DNA from: Catenulispora pinistramenti
GTDB lineage: Bacteria; Actinomycetota; Actinomycetes; Streptomycetales; Catenulisporaceae
Assembly: GCF_018274385.1 (NCBI RefSeq)
Contig: NZ_JAAFYZ010000006.1
Span: forward strand, 1-64,000
DNA length: 64,000 bases
Direction of reading: 5' to 3'
Shown here: in pieces, positions 17,854 to 27,815 of the stretch
Layout of the letters: each line of letters begins with the position of its first letter
Numbering within the stretch: position 1 is the stretch's first letter
Position numbers and translations under genes: made by a program
The notes under the pieces: model-generated
Databases searched by the model: none
What the model was told of the DNA's origin: nothing
What the model saw: the letters and a program-made list of their open reading frames with translations, nothing else

Positions 17854-19032
17854 GTGGATCTTTTCGAGTACCAGGCGAGGGACATCTTCGCCAAGCACGG
17901 TGTGCCGGTGCTGGGCGGCGAGGTGGCCGAGACCCCGGAGCAGGCGGAGGCAGCCGCCGAGAAGCTGGGCGGCCGGGTGGTCGTCAAGGCCCAGGTGAAG
18001 GTCGGCGGACGCGGTAAGGCCGGCGGTGTGAAGCTGGCCGAGGGGCCGGCCGACGCCAAGGAGAAGGCCGCCGCGATCCTGGGCATGGACATCAAGGGCC
18101 ACACGGTCCACAAGGTGATGCTGGCCCAGACCGCCGAGATCGAGGCCGAGTACTACGTCTCGTTCCTGCTGGACCGCTCCAACCGCACCTTCCTGGCGAT
18201 GGCCAGCGTCGAGGGCGGTATGGAGATCGAGGAGATCGCGGTCACCAAGCCCGAGGCGCTGGCCAAGGTCCCGGTGGACGCCGCGGCCTACCACGAGGGC
18301 CTGTCGCAGGAGAAGGCCGACGAGATCGTCAAGGCCGCGAACTTCCCGCACCACGTGGCCGACCAGGTCGCCGCCGCGCTGGTGCAGCTGTGGCAGGTCT
18401 TCGTCCAGGAGGACGCCACCCTGGTCGAGGTCAACCCGCTGGTGAAGACCAGCGCCGGGAAGATCGTCGCGCTGGACGGCAAGGTGTCGCTGGATGAGAA
18501 CGCCTCCTTCCGGCACGAGGACCACGAGGCGCTGGAGGACAAGGCCTCGGCGGACCCGCTGGAGGCCAAGGCCAAGGCCAAGCACCTGAACTACGTCAAG
18601 CTCGACGGCGAGGTCGGCATCATCGGCAACGGCGCGGGCCTGGTCATGTCCACCCTGGACGTGGTCGCCTACGCCGGGGAGAAGCACGGCGGCGTCAAGC
18701 CGGCCAACTTCCTGGACATCGGCGGCGGCGCCTCGGCCGAGGTGATGGCCAACGGTCTGGACATCATCCTCAACGACCCGGCTGTGAAGTCGGTGTTCGT
18801 CAACGTCTTCGGCGGCATCACCGCCTGTGACGCGGTGGCCAACGGCATCGTCGAGGCCTTCCACCTGCTGGGTGCCGAGGCCGGCAAGAAGCCGCTGGTC
18901 GTCCGGCTGGACGGCAACAACGCCGAGCTGGGCCGCCAGATCCTGGTGGACGCCAAGCTGCCGGGCGTTGAGCAGGTCGACACCATGGACGGCGCCGCGG
19001 ACCGCGCGGCCGAGCTGGCGAACGCGCGCTAA
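17854..19032 (+). CDS. sucC: Succinyl-CoA synthetase (ADP-forming) beta subunit
   Basis: TCA-cycle enzyme converting succinyl-CoA to succinate with ATP formation, as a complex with SucD. It has an N-terminal ATP-grasp fold ([36 protein letters not shown]) and the C-terminal CoA-ligase region ([31 protein letters not shown]). 392 residues from the GTG at 17854, the family's usual length; the frame is open upstream to 17710, but that part has no family similarity. The sucD gene follows 15 bp later in the same transcript. Confidence 0.98.
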   Translation: MDLFEYQARDIFAKHGVPVLGGEVAETPEQAEAAAEKLGGRVVVKAQVKVGGRGKAGGVKLAEGPADAKEKAAAILGMDIKGHTVHKVMLAQTAEIEAEYYVSFLLDRSNRTFLAMASVEGGMEIEEIAVTKPEALAKVPVDAAAYHEGLSQEKADEIVKAANFPHHVADQVAAALVQLWQVFVQEDATLVEVNPLVKTSAGKIVALDGKVSLDENASFRHEDHEALEDKASADPLEAKAKAKHLNYVKLDGEVGIIGNGAGLVMSTLDVVAYAGEKHGGVKPANFLDIGGGASAEVMANGLDIILNDPAVKSVFVNVFGGITACDAVANGIVEAFHLLGAEAGKKPLVVRLDGNNAELGRQILVDAKLPGVEQVDTMDGAADRAAELANAR

Positions 19033-19047
19033 GGGGATTGCAGAGAA

Positions 19048-19935
19048 ATGGCTATCTTCCTCACTGAGAACAGCAAGGTCATCGTCCAGGGGATGACCGG
19101 CTCCGAGGGCATGAAGCACACCAAGCGCATGCTGGCCTCGGGCACCAAGATCGTCGGCGGCGTGAACCCGCGCAAGGCCGGCACCACCGTCGACGTCGAC
19201 GGCGTCGAGGTCCCGGTGTTCGGCACCGTGGCCGAGGCGATGGACAAGACCGGCGCGGACGTGTCCGTGGTCTTCGTCCCGCCGGCGTTCACCAAGGCGG
19301 CGGCGCTGGAGGCGGTCGACGCCGGGATCGCGCTGTGCGTGATCATCACCGAGGGCGTGCCGGTCCACGACACCGCCGAGGTGTGGGCCTACAACCAGGC
19401 CAAGGGCGCCAAGACCCGGATCATCGGCCCGAACTGCCCGGGCCTGATCACCCCCGGCGCCTCGAACGCGGGCATCATCCCGGCCACCATCACCAAGGCC
19501 GGCAAGATCGGCCTGGTGTCCAAGTCGGGCACGCTGACCTACCAGATGATGTACGAGCTGCGGGACTTCGGCTTCTCCACCGCGGTCGGCATCGGCGGCG
19601 ACCCGGTCATCGGCACCACCCACATCGACTGCCTGCAGGCGTTCCAGGACGACCCGGACACCGCGGCGATCGTGATGATCGGCGAGATCGGCGGCGACGC
19701 CGAGGAGCGCGCCGCGGCGTACATCAAGGAGCACATCACCAAGCCGGTGGTGGGCTACGTCGCGGGCTTCACCGCGCCCGAGGGCAAGACCATGGGCCAC
19801 GCCGGCGCCATCGTCTCCGGCTCGGCCGGCACCGCCCAGGCGAAGCAGGAAGCGCTGGAAGCGGTCGGCGTGAAGGTCGGCAAGACGCCTTCGGCCACCG
19901 CGCAGCTGATGCGCGAGATCATGCAGGGCCTGTAA
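19048..19935 (+). CDS. sucD: Succinyl-CoA synthetase alpha subunit
   Basis: Partner of SucC. The Rossmann CoA-binding domain is at the N-terminus ([15 protein letters not shown]), and the phosphohistidine loop [15 protein letters not shown] lies near residue 250, where the His carries the phosphoryl intermediate. [11 protein letters not shown] and [12 protein letters not shown] are further family landmarks. 295 residues. GGGGATTGCAGAGAA precedes the ATG. A hairpin 15 bp past the stop ends the operon. Confidence 0.98.
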   Translation: MAIFLTENSKVIVQGMTGSEGMKHTKRMLASGTKIVGGVNPRKAGTTVDVDGVEVPVFGTVAEAMDKTGADVSVVFVPPAFTKAAALEAVDAGIALCVIITEGVPVHDTAEVWAYNQAKGAKTRIIGPNCPGLITPGASNAGIIPATITKAGKIGLVSKSGTLTYQMMYELRDFGFSTAVGIGGDPVIGTTHIDCLQAFQDDPDTAAIVMIGEIGGDAEERAAAYIKEHITKPVVGYVAGFTAPEGKTMGHAGAIVSGSAGTAQAKQEALEAVGVKVGKTPSATAQLMREIMQGL

Positions 19936-19950
19936 GGGTTCTGCTTCACG

Positions 19951-19983
19951 GGCCTCGGCCGCGCTTCGGGCGCGGTCGGGGCC
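19951..19983 (+). terminator. Terminator after sucCD
   Basis: 14-bp stem with two G-U pairs (GGCCTCGGCCGCGC / GCGCGGTCGGGGCC) around a TTCGG loop, 15 bp after the sucD stop. The 286 bp from here to the next start show no other gene. Confidence 0.85.
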
Positions 19984-20269
19984 TGTGGCGTTCTCGGTGC
20001 CGCCGGACGGCTGCCCGACACGCCCGGACCGATCACCCGGTCGCCGCAACCTCGCCCCCGTTTCGGCGCGGATCGGGTGTGTCCGGTGGGATTCTGGGGT
20101 TGTCCGCGGGGCACGGGCGTCTCCTCTTTCTGGGTGGTTTGCCCCCTTTGGTTGGGCGGGGCCCAACCGGGCCGCTGATTACGCCGCCGGGGTGAATCGC
20201 GGCGGTGCCCTCGGTGAGGCGTGCTGTCGCACCGGAGGCGGCGCGGATCCGCTGGCCAGAGTGGGGGGC

Positions 20270-21898
20270 ATGCGCGATGAGAGCGGCGATCGCCGGAATG
20301 CCGTGGACGCTGGGCCGGATCGGAGCTGGGTGGCCGAGCAGCTGGCCGCCGCGCGGGCCCGGCAGGAGCCCGAGACCGAGCCGGAGCCGGCCGTCGTGCT
20401 CGGGGAGGCGCTGCGCGATCTGGCCGCCGAGTGGGGCGAGGTGCTGGCGGTCGCGTGGAACGGGCCGCATGGGCGGGACGTGCGGTTGGCCGCCCGGGCC
20501 GGGGCGCACGCGGCGCTGGCGGCGATCGCCACCTGGCTGGCCGCCGTCACCCTGTGCGTGACCGTCTGGCTGGTCTCGGCACCCAACACCTCGGGCCTCA
20601 GCGGGCCGTTGCGCGTCGGCGGCCAACTCTGGCTGCTCGGCCACCACGCCGCCCTGGACGTGCCGGCCGGCCGGATCGCGCTGGCCCCGCTCGGCTTCAC
20701 CGCGTTGCTGGTCTTGGCGTTGTGGCAGACGGCCGTCGTCCCGATCGCGCGGCCCGTACAGCTCGCCTACACCGCCTTCGGCGCCGCGATCGGCTACTGC
20801 CTGGTGGCCGCGCTGGTGGCGGCTGGAGCCGCGACCAGCGACGTGCGGCCGGACACGGCGCAGGCGGTGTTGTCCGCGGTCCTGTTCGGCGCGCTGGTGC
20901 CGACGGCCGCGCGCTGGCGGCGCATCGCCGGGTTCTGCGATCTGCCGGAGTGGGTGTCCACGGCGGCCCGGGCGGGTGCGGCCGCCGGCGCGGTGCTGGT
21001 CGGCGGCGGCGCGTTGACGCTGGCCGGGACGATGGTCGTGCACCTGCCGGAGCCGGGTTGGCCGCGCGGCATCGCCGACGCGGTCGGCATGTTCCTGCTC
21101 AGCCTCGCGGTGCTGCCGAACGCGCTCGCCTGGTCGGCGTCATACGTGCTCGGACCCGGATTCGCGGTCGGCACCGGGACCGGCGTCAGTGTGCTGAGCG
21201 CGAAGGTCGGAGCGCTGCCGGTGTTCCCGATGCTCGGCGCCCTGCCGCGCGACGGCAGCCGCCTCTACCCCTACAGCCTGGCGTTCCTCGTGCTTCCGGT
21301 GGCGGCCGGGACGGTGTTGGCGCTGGTCGTGCTGCGTGCCGGGGAGCGGCCACTGGGCGAGCGAGTACGGGCTCTGAGCGCCGGGGCGGCGGCCGTGGCG
21401 CTGCTGGCCGGGCTGGTCGCGACGTTGTCGGGCGGTCCGCTGGCCGACGGACGGATGACCACGCTCGGTCCTTCCGGCTGGCGCACCGCTGTGGCGGCCT
21501 TCGTCCTGCTGGGAACGACCGCCGCCATCGTGGTGCTGACGCCGTCGCTGGGGCCGGCGGTCAAGGGACTGCCCAGGCCGTCGGTCGGGCGGATGGTCGA
21601 TGCCGCGGCTGCCCTGCGGCCCCGGCGCCGGGTGACGGCGGAGCCCGAAGCAGTGTTCTTCACAGCAGACGCCGAAGCGCAGCCTGCCTCGGAGCCTGCC
21701 TCGGAGCCTGAACCGGAGCCTGAACCGGAGCCGGAAACAGAGTTCGAAGACAGCCTCGCTGTGGCCGCCGAGGACACGGCTGCCGAAGAAACCGCTGCCG
21801 AAGAAACCACGGTGGAAGAAGCCGAAGCCGACCCGGAGCCAGCCGAGCACGAGCCCGAGCCCGAGCACGAGCACCAGCCGAGCGAAGAGCAGGACTGA
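20270..21898 (+). CDS. DUF6350 family multi-pass membrane protein
   Basis: Integral membrane protein of unknown function, found between sucD and purN in Streptomyces and relatives. About ten hydrophobic segments can be read between residues ~80 and ~450 of 542. The tail is acidic and low-complexity, with tandem SEPA/EPEP and EETAAEET runs rich in Glu, Pro and Ala, presumably cytoplasmic and disordered. Start at ATG 20270 directly behind a GGGGGG run; the open frame upstream (19985-20269) does not look coding. It is convergent with the next gene, only 6 bp between stops. Confidence 0.8.
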   Translation: MRDESGDRRNAVDAGPDRSWVAEQLAAARARQEPETEPEPAVVLGEALRDLAAEWGEVLAVAWNGPHGRDVRLAARAGAHAALAAIATWLAAVTLCVTVWLVSAPNTSGLSGPLRVGGQLWLLGHHAALDVPAGRIALAPLGFTALLVLALWQTAVVPIARPVQLAYTAFGAAIGYCLVAALVAAGAATSDVRPDTAQAVLSAVLFGALVPTAARWRRIAGFCDLPEWVSTAARAGAAAGAVLVGGGALTLAGTMVVHLPEPGWPRGIADAVGMFLLSLAVLPNALAWSASYVLGPGFAVGTGTGVSVLSAKVGALPVFPMLGALPRDGSRLYPYSLAFLVLPVAAGTVLALVVLRAGERPLGERVRALSAGAAAVALLAGLVATLSGGPLADGRMTTLGPSGWRTAVAAFVLLGTTAAIVVLTPSLGPAVKGLPRPSVGRMVDAAAALRPRRRVTAEPEAVFFTADAEAQPASEPASEPEPEPEPEPETEFEDSLAVAAEDTAAEETAAEETTVEEAEADPEPAEHEPEPEHEHQPSEEQD

Positions 21899-21904
21899 AC
21901 CCGC

Positions 21905-22783
21905 TCAGCGCGACGTCGACATCCCCGTCCGGTTCTCCAACTGCGTCAGGCAGGCCTTCTGCGCGACCTGTGTGTTCGCACCCTGCATGCACTTGGCGTA
22001 GTCCTTGAACGGAGTCCACCACACGATCGAGGCGACCAGCAGCAGCCCGGCCAGCACCCCGGAGACCGAGGCCGACACCATGCTCGCGGTGGCCTCGGAC
22101 GCCCGCTGATGCTTCAGCGCGGCCGTCCGCTGCGCCGAGATCGACAGCACGAACGCCGCCACCGCGAACGCCAGCCCGGCCGCCGCCCCGACGATCCACG
22201 CCGGGAACGTCTCCAGCCCCTGGTAGATCGCCAGCATGGTGCACGCCGTCGAGCCCAGCGACAGACCCAGTGCCCAGCGCGTCTTCAGATCGCGCGGCGG
22301 ACGCGTGGGCGTCGGCGGCGCCTCGCGCTGGTCCCGGTAGCGCCGGTCCGGGTCGTTCTGCGGGTCCGGGCGCCGGTCCACCGGGCCGTAGCGGTTCGGG
22401 TCGCCCCACGGGGAGTGCTGGCGCTCCGGCTCGCGCGGACGCTCCGCACCCCACGGCTGCACCGGTCCCGGACGCACCTGGCCGTAAGGCTGCTGCGGCG
22501 GCGGGCCCCACGGCGAGCGCGGCGGCTGCTGCCGGTCGGCGGCGTCTTCCGGAGGCGGCGCGAACGGGTTGTCCTCGTTCGGAGCCGGAGCCGGAGCCGG
22601 AGCCGGAGCTGCGGGCGCAGGCGCGGCCGAAGTCGGGGCCGCAACCGGAGCCGGAGCCGAAAGCTCTTCCGTCCCCACCCCCGAAGCGGACGCCCCACCC
22701 TGCTCATCCGGCTCAGCGGCCCCGACGCCACCGGCGCCGAGCCCGCTGTCCGTCGGCGTGGGCCGTTGCTCGGCGTCGGTCAC
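21905..22783 (-). CDS. Membrane protein with Pro-rich N-terminal region and C-terminal hydrophobic segments
   Basis: 292 residues. The first ~165 are Pro/Ala/Glu/Arg-rich (APAPAPAPAP-type runs and PWGPP-type repeats) and likely disordered. Then come two to three hydrophobic segments (around WALGLSLGSTACTML, AGLAFAVAAFVLS and SGVLAGLLLVASIVWW) and a short tail with two Cys. The layout resembles DUF4190-type proteins of actinobacteria. Start: GTG at 22783 with GGAGG 6 nt upstream; an in-frame ATG at 22810 lacks such a site. Divergent from purN. Confidence 0.65.
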   Translation of the reverse strand: MTDAEQRPTPTDSGLGAGGVGAAEPDEQGGASASGVGTEELSAPAPVAAPTSAAPAPAAPAPAPAPAPNEDNPFAPPPEDAADRQQPPRSPWGPPPQQPYGQVRPGPVQPWGAERPREPERQHSPWGDPNRYGPVDRRPDPQNDPDRRYRDQREAPPTPTRPPRDLKTRWALGLSLGSTACTMLAIYQGLETFPAWIVGAAAGLAFAVAAFVLSISAQRTAALKHQRASEATASMVSASVSGVLAGLLLVASIVWWTPFKDYAKCMQGANTQVAQKACLTQLENRTGMSTSR

Positions 22784-22947
22784 GGAAGTCCTCCGGGTTA
22801 TCGTGGACATGATCGGTTCATCGCTGGTCGGCTGGCGGGCAACGCCCCGCCTGCCCACTATCGTTGCCTATGGCGACCCCGCCCGTCCAAGTGGGTTGGG
22901 TCCGACCGGCAGACAACAGCAAACACCCCTATAAGGAGGCCGCGGTC

Positions 22948-23709
22948 GTGGTCCATCCCGAAGGAACGAAGAGCCCGCCAGGGCTCGTGGAACACCGCCC
23001 GGGCGCCCCGGCGAGGATCGTGGTCCTCGTCTCGGGCTCGGGCACCAATCTGCAGGCGTTGATCGACGCGGAGCACGCGGAGAAAGCCCAGCGCGCGGAG
23101 AAGGCCGAGCACGCCGAGAGAGCCCAGCAGGCCGCGAAGGCCGAGCCGGCCGCCCCCGCGTTCGGTGCCACGGCCGCCCCCGCGTTCGGCGCCACCATCG
23201 TGGCCGTGGGCGCGGACCGCACCGGGATCCAGGGTCTGGACCGTGCCGAGCAGGCCGGCATCCCCACTTTCGCGCTGCGCGTCAAGGACTTCGCCACCCG
23301 CGAGGACTGGGACCGCGCGCTGCGCGACAAGGTCGCCGAGTACGAGCCGGACCTGGTGGTCTCGGCCGGCTTCATGAAGCTGCTCGGCCCGGACTTCCTG
23401 ACCGCCTTCCGCGGCCGCGTCATCAACACCCACCCCGCGCTCTCGCCGAGCTTCCCCGGCATGCACGGCCCGGCCGACGCCCTGGCCTACGGCGTGAAGG
23501 TCACCGGCTGCACGGTGTTCTTCGTCGCCGGCGGCGTGGACGACGGCCCGGTGATCGCCCAGGTCGCCGTCCCGGTAGAGGACGGCGACGACGTGGCGAC
23601 CCTGCACGAGCGCATCAAGACGGCGGAGCGGGCACTGCTCGTGGACGTCGTGGGCCGGCTGGCCCGCCATGGCTGGACCATCGACAACCGAAAGGTCACC
23701 TTCCAGTGA
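22948..23709 (+). CDS. purN: Phosphoribosylglycinamide formyltransferase (GART), with an inserted low-complexity segment
   Basis: Third step of purine synthesis: transfers formyl from 10-formyl-THF to GAR. Motifs: [16 protein letters not shown] (substrate phosphate loop), [13 protein letters not shown] with the catalytic Asn-His pair, and [11 protein letters not shown] with the catalytic Asp. Odd: about 42 residues rich in Ala, Glu, Lys, Gln and His (residues ~42-83, 23071-23196) replace the short loop between the first helix and VAVGADR. 253 residues against the usual ~200. Start at GTG 22948 with AGGAGG 8 nt upstream. The 3' end overlaps purH by 4 bp, so the two are co-translated. Confidence 0.95.
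   Translation: MVHPEGTKSPPGLVEHRPGAPARIVVLVSGSGTNLQALIDAEHAEKAQRAEKAEHAERAQQAAKAEPAAPAFGATAAPAFGATIVAVGADRTGIQGLDRAEQAGIPTFALRVKDFATREDWDRALRDKVAEYEPDLVVSAGFMKLLGPDFLTAFRGRVINTHPALSPSFPGMHGPADALAYGVKVTGCTVFFVAGGVDDGPVIAQVAVPVEDGDDVATLHERIKTAERALLVDVVGRLARHGWTIDNRKVTFQ
23149..23196 (+). repeat. 24-bp tandem duplication inside purN
   Basis: Two nearly identical 24-bp units encode AAPAFGAT twice at the end of the low-complexity insert in PurN. Differences are confined to third-codon positions, which suggests a duplication kept in frame. Confidence 0.85.
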
Positions 23710-25277
23710 GCACCACTGAGGACATCCGCCCGATCAAGCGCGCGCTGGTCAGCGTGTACGACAAGACCGGGCTGGAGGAGCTGGCCCGCGGCCTGCACGC
23801 GGCCGGGGTCGCCCTGGTCTCCACCGGCGGCTCGGCGAAGCTGATCCGCGACCTGGACATCCCGGTCACCGAGGTGGCCGACCTCACCGGCTTCCCGGAG
23901 TGCCTGGACGGCCGGGTCAAGACCCTGCATCCCAAGGTGCACGCCGGCATCCTGGCCGACCTGCGGCTGGAGGACCACCGCAAGCAGCTCGCCGAGCTCG
24001 GCGTGGAGCCCTTCGACCTGGTCGTGGTGAACCTCTACCCGTTCACCCAGACCGTCGCCTCCGGCGCCGGCCCCGACGAGTGCGTCGAGCAGATCGACAT
24101 CGGCGGCCCGTCGATGGTCCGGGCCGCGGCGAAGAACCACCCGAGCGTGGCCGTCGTCGTGAACCCGGCGAACTACGGCGCGGTGCTGGCCGCGGTGCAG
24201 GCCGGCGGCTTCAGCTTCGCGCAGCGCAAGCGCCTGGCCGCCGAGGCCTTCGCGCACACCGCCGAGTACGACGCCGCCGTCGCCGGCTGGTTCTCCTCGG
24301 CCTACGCGCCCGACGGCGAATCCCGCTTCCCCGACTTCGTCGCCAACACCTACGAGCGCAAGGCCGTCCTGCGCTACGGCGAGAACCCGCACCAGGGCGC
24401 CGCGCTCTACATCAACGAAGATGAGCAGGACACCCTCGCCACCGCCGAGCAGCTGCACGGCAAGGAGATGTCCTACAACAACTACGTGGACACCGACGCC
24501 GCCATCCGCTCGGCCCACGACTTCGAAGAAGCCTGCGTCGCGATCATCAAGCACGCCAACCCCTGCGGCATCGCGGTCAGTTCCGCCGGCGATATCGCCG
24601 AGGCGCACCGGCTGGCCAACGAGTGCGACCCGGTCTCGGCCTTCGGCGGCATCATCGCCGCCAACCGCACCGTCACCAACGCGATGGCGTTGCAGGTCAA
24701 CGAGGTCTTCACCGAGGTCATCTGCGCGCCGGACTACGAGCCGGAGGCGCTGGAGACGCTGAAGACCAAGAAGAACATCAGGATCCTGAAGACCGGCAGC
24801 CGCAACCGCCGCAAGCTGGAGTTCCGTCAGATCTGCGGCGGCCTGCTGCTCCAGGACGGCGACCTGTACCAGGCCGAGGGCGACGACCCGGCGACCTGGA
24901 CCCTGGCCAGCGGCGAGCCGGCCGACGAGCAGACCTTCGCCGACCTGGTCTTCGCCTGGCGCGCGATCCGCTCGGTGAAGTCCAACGCGATCCTGCTGGC
25001 CTCCGGCGGCGCCTCGGTCGGCGTCGGCATGGGCCAGGTGAACCGGGTCGACTCGGCCAAGCTGGCGGTCCAGCGGGCCGGCGACAAGGCACACGGCTCG
25101 GTCGCGGCCTCCGACGCCTACTTCCCGTTCCCGGACGGCTTCGAGGTCCTGGCCGAGGCCGGGGTCAAGGCCGTGGTGCAGCCCGGCGGTTCGGTGCGCG
25201 ACGAGCTGGTGATCGAGGCGGCGCGCAAGGCCGGCGTCACGATGTACATGACCGGCACCCGGCACTTCACCCACTAA
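23706..25277 (+). CDS. purH: Bifunctional AICAR transformylase / IMP cyclohydrolase
   Basis: Last two steps of IMP synthesis. The N-terminal MGS-like cyclohydrolase domain starts [18 protein letters not shown] and has STGGSAK and [15 protein letters not shown]; the C-terminal transformylase domain has [13 protein letters not shown], the catalytic KHANPCG and [14 protein letters not shown]. 523 residues, standard. It overlaps purN by 4 bp and is followed by folD after 13 bp, giving a purN-purH-folD unit that couples purine synthesis with supply of its 10-formyl-THF cofactor. Confidence 0.98.
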   Translation: MSTTEDIRPIKRALVSVYDKTGLEELARGLHAAGVALVSTGGSAKLIRDLDIPVTEVADLTGFPECLDGRVKTLHPKVHAGILADLRLEDHRKQLAELGVEPFDLVVVNLYPFTQTVASGAGPDECVEQIDIGGPSMVRAAAKNHPSVAVVVNPANYGAVLAAVQAGGFSFAQRKRLAAEAFAHTAEYDAAVAGWFSSAYAPDGESRFPDFVANTYERKAVLRYGENPHQGAALYINEDEQDTLATAEQLHGKEMSYNNYVDTDAAIRSAHDFEEACVAIIKHANPCGIAVSSAGDIAEAHRLANECDPVSAFGGIIAANRTVTNAMALQVNEVFTEVICAPDYEPEALETLKTKKNIRILKTGSRNRRKLEFRQICGGLLLQDGDLYQAEGDDPATWTLASGEPADEQTFADLVFAWRAIRSVKSNAILLASGGASVGVGMGQVNRVDSAKLAVQRAGDKAHGSVAASDAYFPFPDGFEVLAEAGVKAVVQPGGSVRDELVIEAARKAGVTMYMTGTRHFTH

Positions 25278-25290
25278 GGAGGCGACAGAC

Positions 25291-26139
25291 ATGACCGCAC
25301 AGATCCTGGACGGCAAGGCCACCGCCGCCACCATCAAGAGTGAGCTGTCCACGCGGGTCGAGACGCTCAAAGCCCGCGGCATCGTGCCCGGCTTGGCGAC
25401 CCTGCTGGTCGGCGACGACCCGGCGTCCGCCTCCTACGTGCGCAGCAAGCACCGCGACTGCGCGCAGGTCGGCATCGCCTCGATCCAGCGCCGGCTGCCC
25501 GCCTCGGCGTCCCAGGCGCAGGTCGCCGAGGCCGTGGCCGAGCTGAACGAGGACCCGGCCTGCACCGGCTACATCGTCCAGCTGCCGCTGCCCAAGGGCA
25601 TCGATGAGAACGCGATCCTGGAGCTGGTGGACCCGGACAAGGACGCCGACGGCCTGCACCCGACCAACCTGGGCCGGCTCGTGCTGGGCGCTCCGGCGCC
25701 GCTGCCGTGCACCCCGCTGGGCATCGTCGAGCTGCTGCGCCGTCACGACGTGGCGATCGCCGGGGCCGAGGTGGTGATCGTCGGCCGCGGCATCACCGTG
25801 GGCCGGCCGCTGGGCCTGCTGCTGACCCGGCGCAGCGAGAACGCGACCGTGACGCTGTGCCATACCGGCACCCGCGACCTGGCGTTCCACACCCTGAAGG
25901 CGGACATCGTCGTGGCCGCCGCCGGTGTGCCGAACCTGATCACCGCCGAACTGGTGAAGCCGGGCGCGGCGGTGCTGGACGTCGGCGTGTCCCGCGGGGA
26001 GGGCGGCTTGGCCGGCGACGTCGCGGACGACGTGCGCGACGTGGCGGGCTGGGTGTCGCCGAACCCCGGCGGGGTCGGGCCGATGACCCGGGCGATGCTG
26101 CTCAACAACGTGGTGGAGATCGCGGAGCGCCGGCTCTAG
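25291..26139 (+). CDS. folD: Methylenetetrahydrofolate dehydrogenase / cyclohydrolase
   Basis: Interconverts 5,10-methylene-THF and 10-formyl-THF, the one-carbon donor for PurN and PurH. Motifs: [16 protein letters not shown] with the catalytic Lys, [20 protein letters not shown] and the NADP motif [13 protein letters not shown]. 282 residues. An AAGGAGG site lies 9 nt before the ATG, right behind purH. A stable hairpin follows, closing the operon. Confidence 0.98.
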   Translation: MTAQILDGKATAATIKSELSTRVETLKARGIVPGLATLLVGDDPASASYVRSKHRDCAQVGIASIQRRLPASASQAQVAEAVAELNEDPACTGYIVQLPLPKGIDENAILELVDPDKDADGLHPTNLGRLVLGAPAPLPCTPLGIVELLRRHDVAIAGAEVVIVGRGITVGRPLGLLLTRRSENATVTLCHTGTRDLAFHTLKADIVVAAAGVPNLITAELVKPGAAVLDVGVSRGEGGLAGDVADDVRDVAGWVSPNPGGVGPMTRAMLLNNVVEIAERRL

Positions 26140-26155
26140 GCGGCCTCCGGCGGTG

Positions 26156-26187
26156 CTGATGAGCCGTCCCTATTGACGGTTCATCAG
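26156..26187 (+). terminator. Terminator after folD
   Basis: 13-bp stem (CTGATGAGCCGTC / GACGGTTCATCAG, one G-U pair) with a 6-nt loop, 16 bp after the folD stop. Confidence 0.85.
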
Positions 26188-26208
26188 ATCACCCTTACAA
26201 GGGGGGAC

Positions 26209-27339
26209 ATGTCCGGTGACCATCGGGACCTGTCCCCCCTTGATGATTTCCCGTTCCATCAGACCTCGGAGTCGCTGGCGCACGTGGCCACCTCCGACCG
26301 GAACTTCTACGACCGCTACTACTTCAACGTGCATCACTGCACCGGCGATCTCTTCATGGCGCTGGGAGTGGGGCAGTACCCGAACCTCGGGGTGACCGAC
26401 GCTTTCGCGGCGGTCGTCCACCGGGGAGTCCACCGCGTGGTCCGGGCCTCGCGCGAGTTGGGGAACGACCGCGGCGATACATCCGTGGGCCCGTTCCGCG
26501 TCGAGGTCCTGGAGCCGCTGAACCGGCTGCGGGTCGTGCTGGAGCCGGGGGAGTACGAGCTCTCCTTCGACCTGACCTGGACCGCGTCGATCCCGGCGAC
26601 CCGGGAGCCGCGGCAGTTCGTGCGGCGCCACGGCCGGGTCTGGATGGACTCGGTGCGGCTGGCGCAGACCGGCTTCTGGGCCGGGACGCTGCGGATCGGC
26701 GAGGACGAACTCGCCGTCGCCCCCGACACCTGGTGGGGGTCGCGAGACCGGTCGTGGGGCATCCGGCCGGTCGGCGAGGCCGAGCCCGCCGGGATCGGCG
26801 GCAACGGCGGGGTCCCGCCGACGTTCCACTGGGTCTACGCGCCGATGCAGTTCGACGACTTCTCGATCCTGGTGATCGCGCAGGAGGACGAGGACGGTGT
26901 CCGGGTCGTGGAGGAGGCGGTGAAGGTCTTCCGCGACGGCCGCCACGCCGAGTCCCTGGGCCGTCCGGATCTGGAACTGCACTACAGTCCCGGCAGCCGG
27001 GACGTGAAGTCGGCCGTGGTGACCTTCGCCGGCCGGGCCGAGCGGGTCCGGGTGACGCAGTTGCTCCCGCTGCACATGGCCGTCGGCAGCGGCTACGGCC
27101 TGGACGCCGACTGGCGGCACGGCATGTATCAAGGGCCTGATCTGGTGGTCCAGCAGGTGGTGCTGCCGGCGGCGGAGGCGGCCGCGAAGTCCGGGATGTT
27201 CGGCATCACCGAGCGGCTCTCGCGCTTCGACTACGACGGGCCAGAGGGCCTCCGCACCGGGTTCGGCCTGTTCGAGACGCTGTTCATCGGCGCGCACAAG
27301 CCCAGCGGGTTCGGCGACTGGCTGGCGGTGGCGCCGTAG
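26209..27339 (+). CDS. CrtC/AttH-like (lipocalin-fold) protein of unknown function
   Basis: 376 residues with no signal peptide and no membrane segment. The aromatic-rich beta pattern (NFYDRYYFNVH, TWWGSRDRSWGIRPVG, FHWVYAPMQFDDFSILVIAQ) resembles hydroxyneurosporene synthase/AttH-type tandem lipocalin domains; the RDRSWGxRP signature is the strongest clue. Members act on or carry lipophilic substrates, but no substrate can be inferred here. Start at ATG 26209 behind a GGGGGG site. It stands between two housekeeping genes (folD and a DUF3017 gene), so it looks like an insertion into a conserved order. Confidence 0.6.
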   Translation: MSGDHRDLSPLDDFPFHQTSESLAHVATSDRNFYDRYYFNVHHCTGDLFMALGVGQYPNLGVTDAFAAVVHRGVHRVVRASRELGNDRGDTSVGPFRVEVLEPLNRLRVVLEPGEYELSFDLTWTASIPATREPRQFVRRHGRVWMDSVRLAQTGFWAGTLRIGEDELAVAPDTWWGSRDRSWGIRPVGEAEPAGIGGNGGVPPTFHWVYAPMQFDDFSILVIAQEDEDGVRVVEEAVKVFRDGRHAESLGRPDLELHYSPGSRDVKSAVVTFAGRAERVRVTQLLPLHMAVGSGYGLDADWRHGMYQGPDLVVQQVVLPAAEAAAKSGMFGITERLSRFDYDGPEGLRTGFGLFETLFIGAHKPSGFGDWLAVAP

Positions 27340-27383
27340 CGCGCTCGTTACAGATCGCGGTCTTGGCGATCATGCGGCGCAAG

Positions 27384-27396
27384 TAGAGTTGCCCGC
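27384..27396 (+). promoter_or_regulatory. Putative -10 element of a leaderless transcript
   Basis: TAGAGT lies 7 nt before the ATG of the DUF3017 gene and no ribosome site is visible, so transcription would begin at or next to the start codon. A TTGGCG 15 bp upstream could be a short-spaced -35. Confidence 0.4.
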
Positions 27397-27705
27397 ATGG
27401 CAGTGAACAACCGTCCCCCCGGGACCTCCTTCGGCCGCCAGGTCGCCGCGGAGTGGCCGATCCTGGCGGTGCTGGCCGGCTTCGGCTTCGGCATGACGGT
27501 GATACTGCACAACGAGGTCTTCCAGGGCGCCGCGGTGATGGGCCTGTCGCTGCTGATGGGCGCCGGGCTCCGGCTGTTCCTGCCCACCCGGGTGGCCGGC
27601 ACGCTGGCCGTCCGGCGCCGGGCGGTCGACGTCGGCATGTACACGGTCGTCGGCCTGACGCTGGTGGTGTTGGGGCTGCTGGTGCAGGGGATATTCTCGA
27701 ACTGA
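27397..27705 (+). CDS. DUF3017 small membrane protein
   Basis: 102 residues with three hydrophobic segments (WPILAVLAGFGFGMTVI, GAAVMGLSLLMGAGLRLFL, VGMYTVVGLTLVVLGLLVQGI). DUF3017 proteins sit just downstream of folD in Streptomyces, as here apart from the intervening CrtC-like gene. Function unknown. The ATG appears to be used without a leader. Confidence 0.85.
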   Translation: MAVNNRPPGTSFGRQVAAEWPILAVLAGFGFGMTVILHNEVFQGAAVMGLSLLMGAGLRLFLPTRVAGTLAVRRRAVDVGMYTVVGLTLVVLGLLVQGIFSN

Positions 27706-27771
27706 CGGGCCCGGGCCGGCCGGTCCGGACCGGGTTCGGCGGCCGCTTGGCGATCGGTGCCGCGAGGCATG

Positions 27772-27789
27772 TATCTTGAGGTCGAGATA
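27772..27789. promoter_or_regulatory. Palindromic operator-like site in the icd promoter
   Basis: The 18-bp palindrome TATCTTGAGGTCGAGATA has arms matching at 7 of 8 positions and ends 26 bp before the icd start. Its right arm overlaps a good -10 hexamer, GATAAT (27786-27791). It resembles the TATCTTGA-type palindromes bound by MarR-family regulators; TamR of Streptomyces, which controls TCA-cycle genes, is the comparison I have in mind from memory. Confidence 0.5.
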
Positions 27790-27815
27790 ATTCCCGATCC
27801 GTAAGGACGTCCGCC

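Noticed and set aside
17770-20166. 798-codon minus-strand frame over sucC-sucD
   Set aside because: His/Asp/Val/Gly-rich shadow; sucC and sucD on the other strand are certain.
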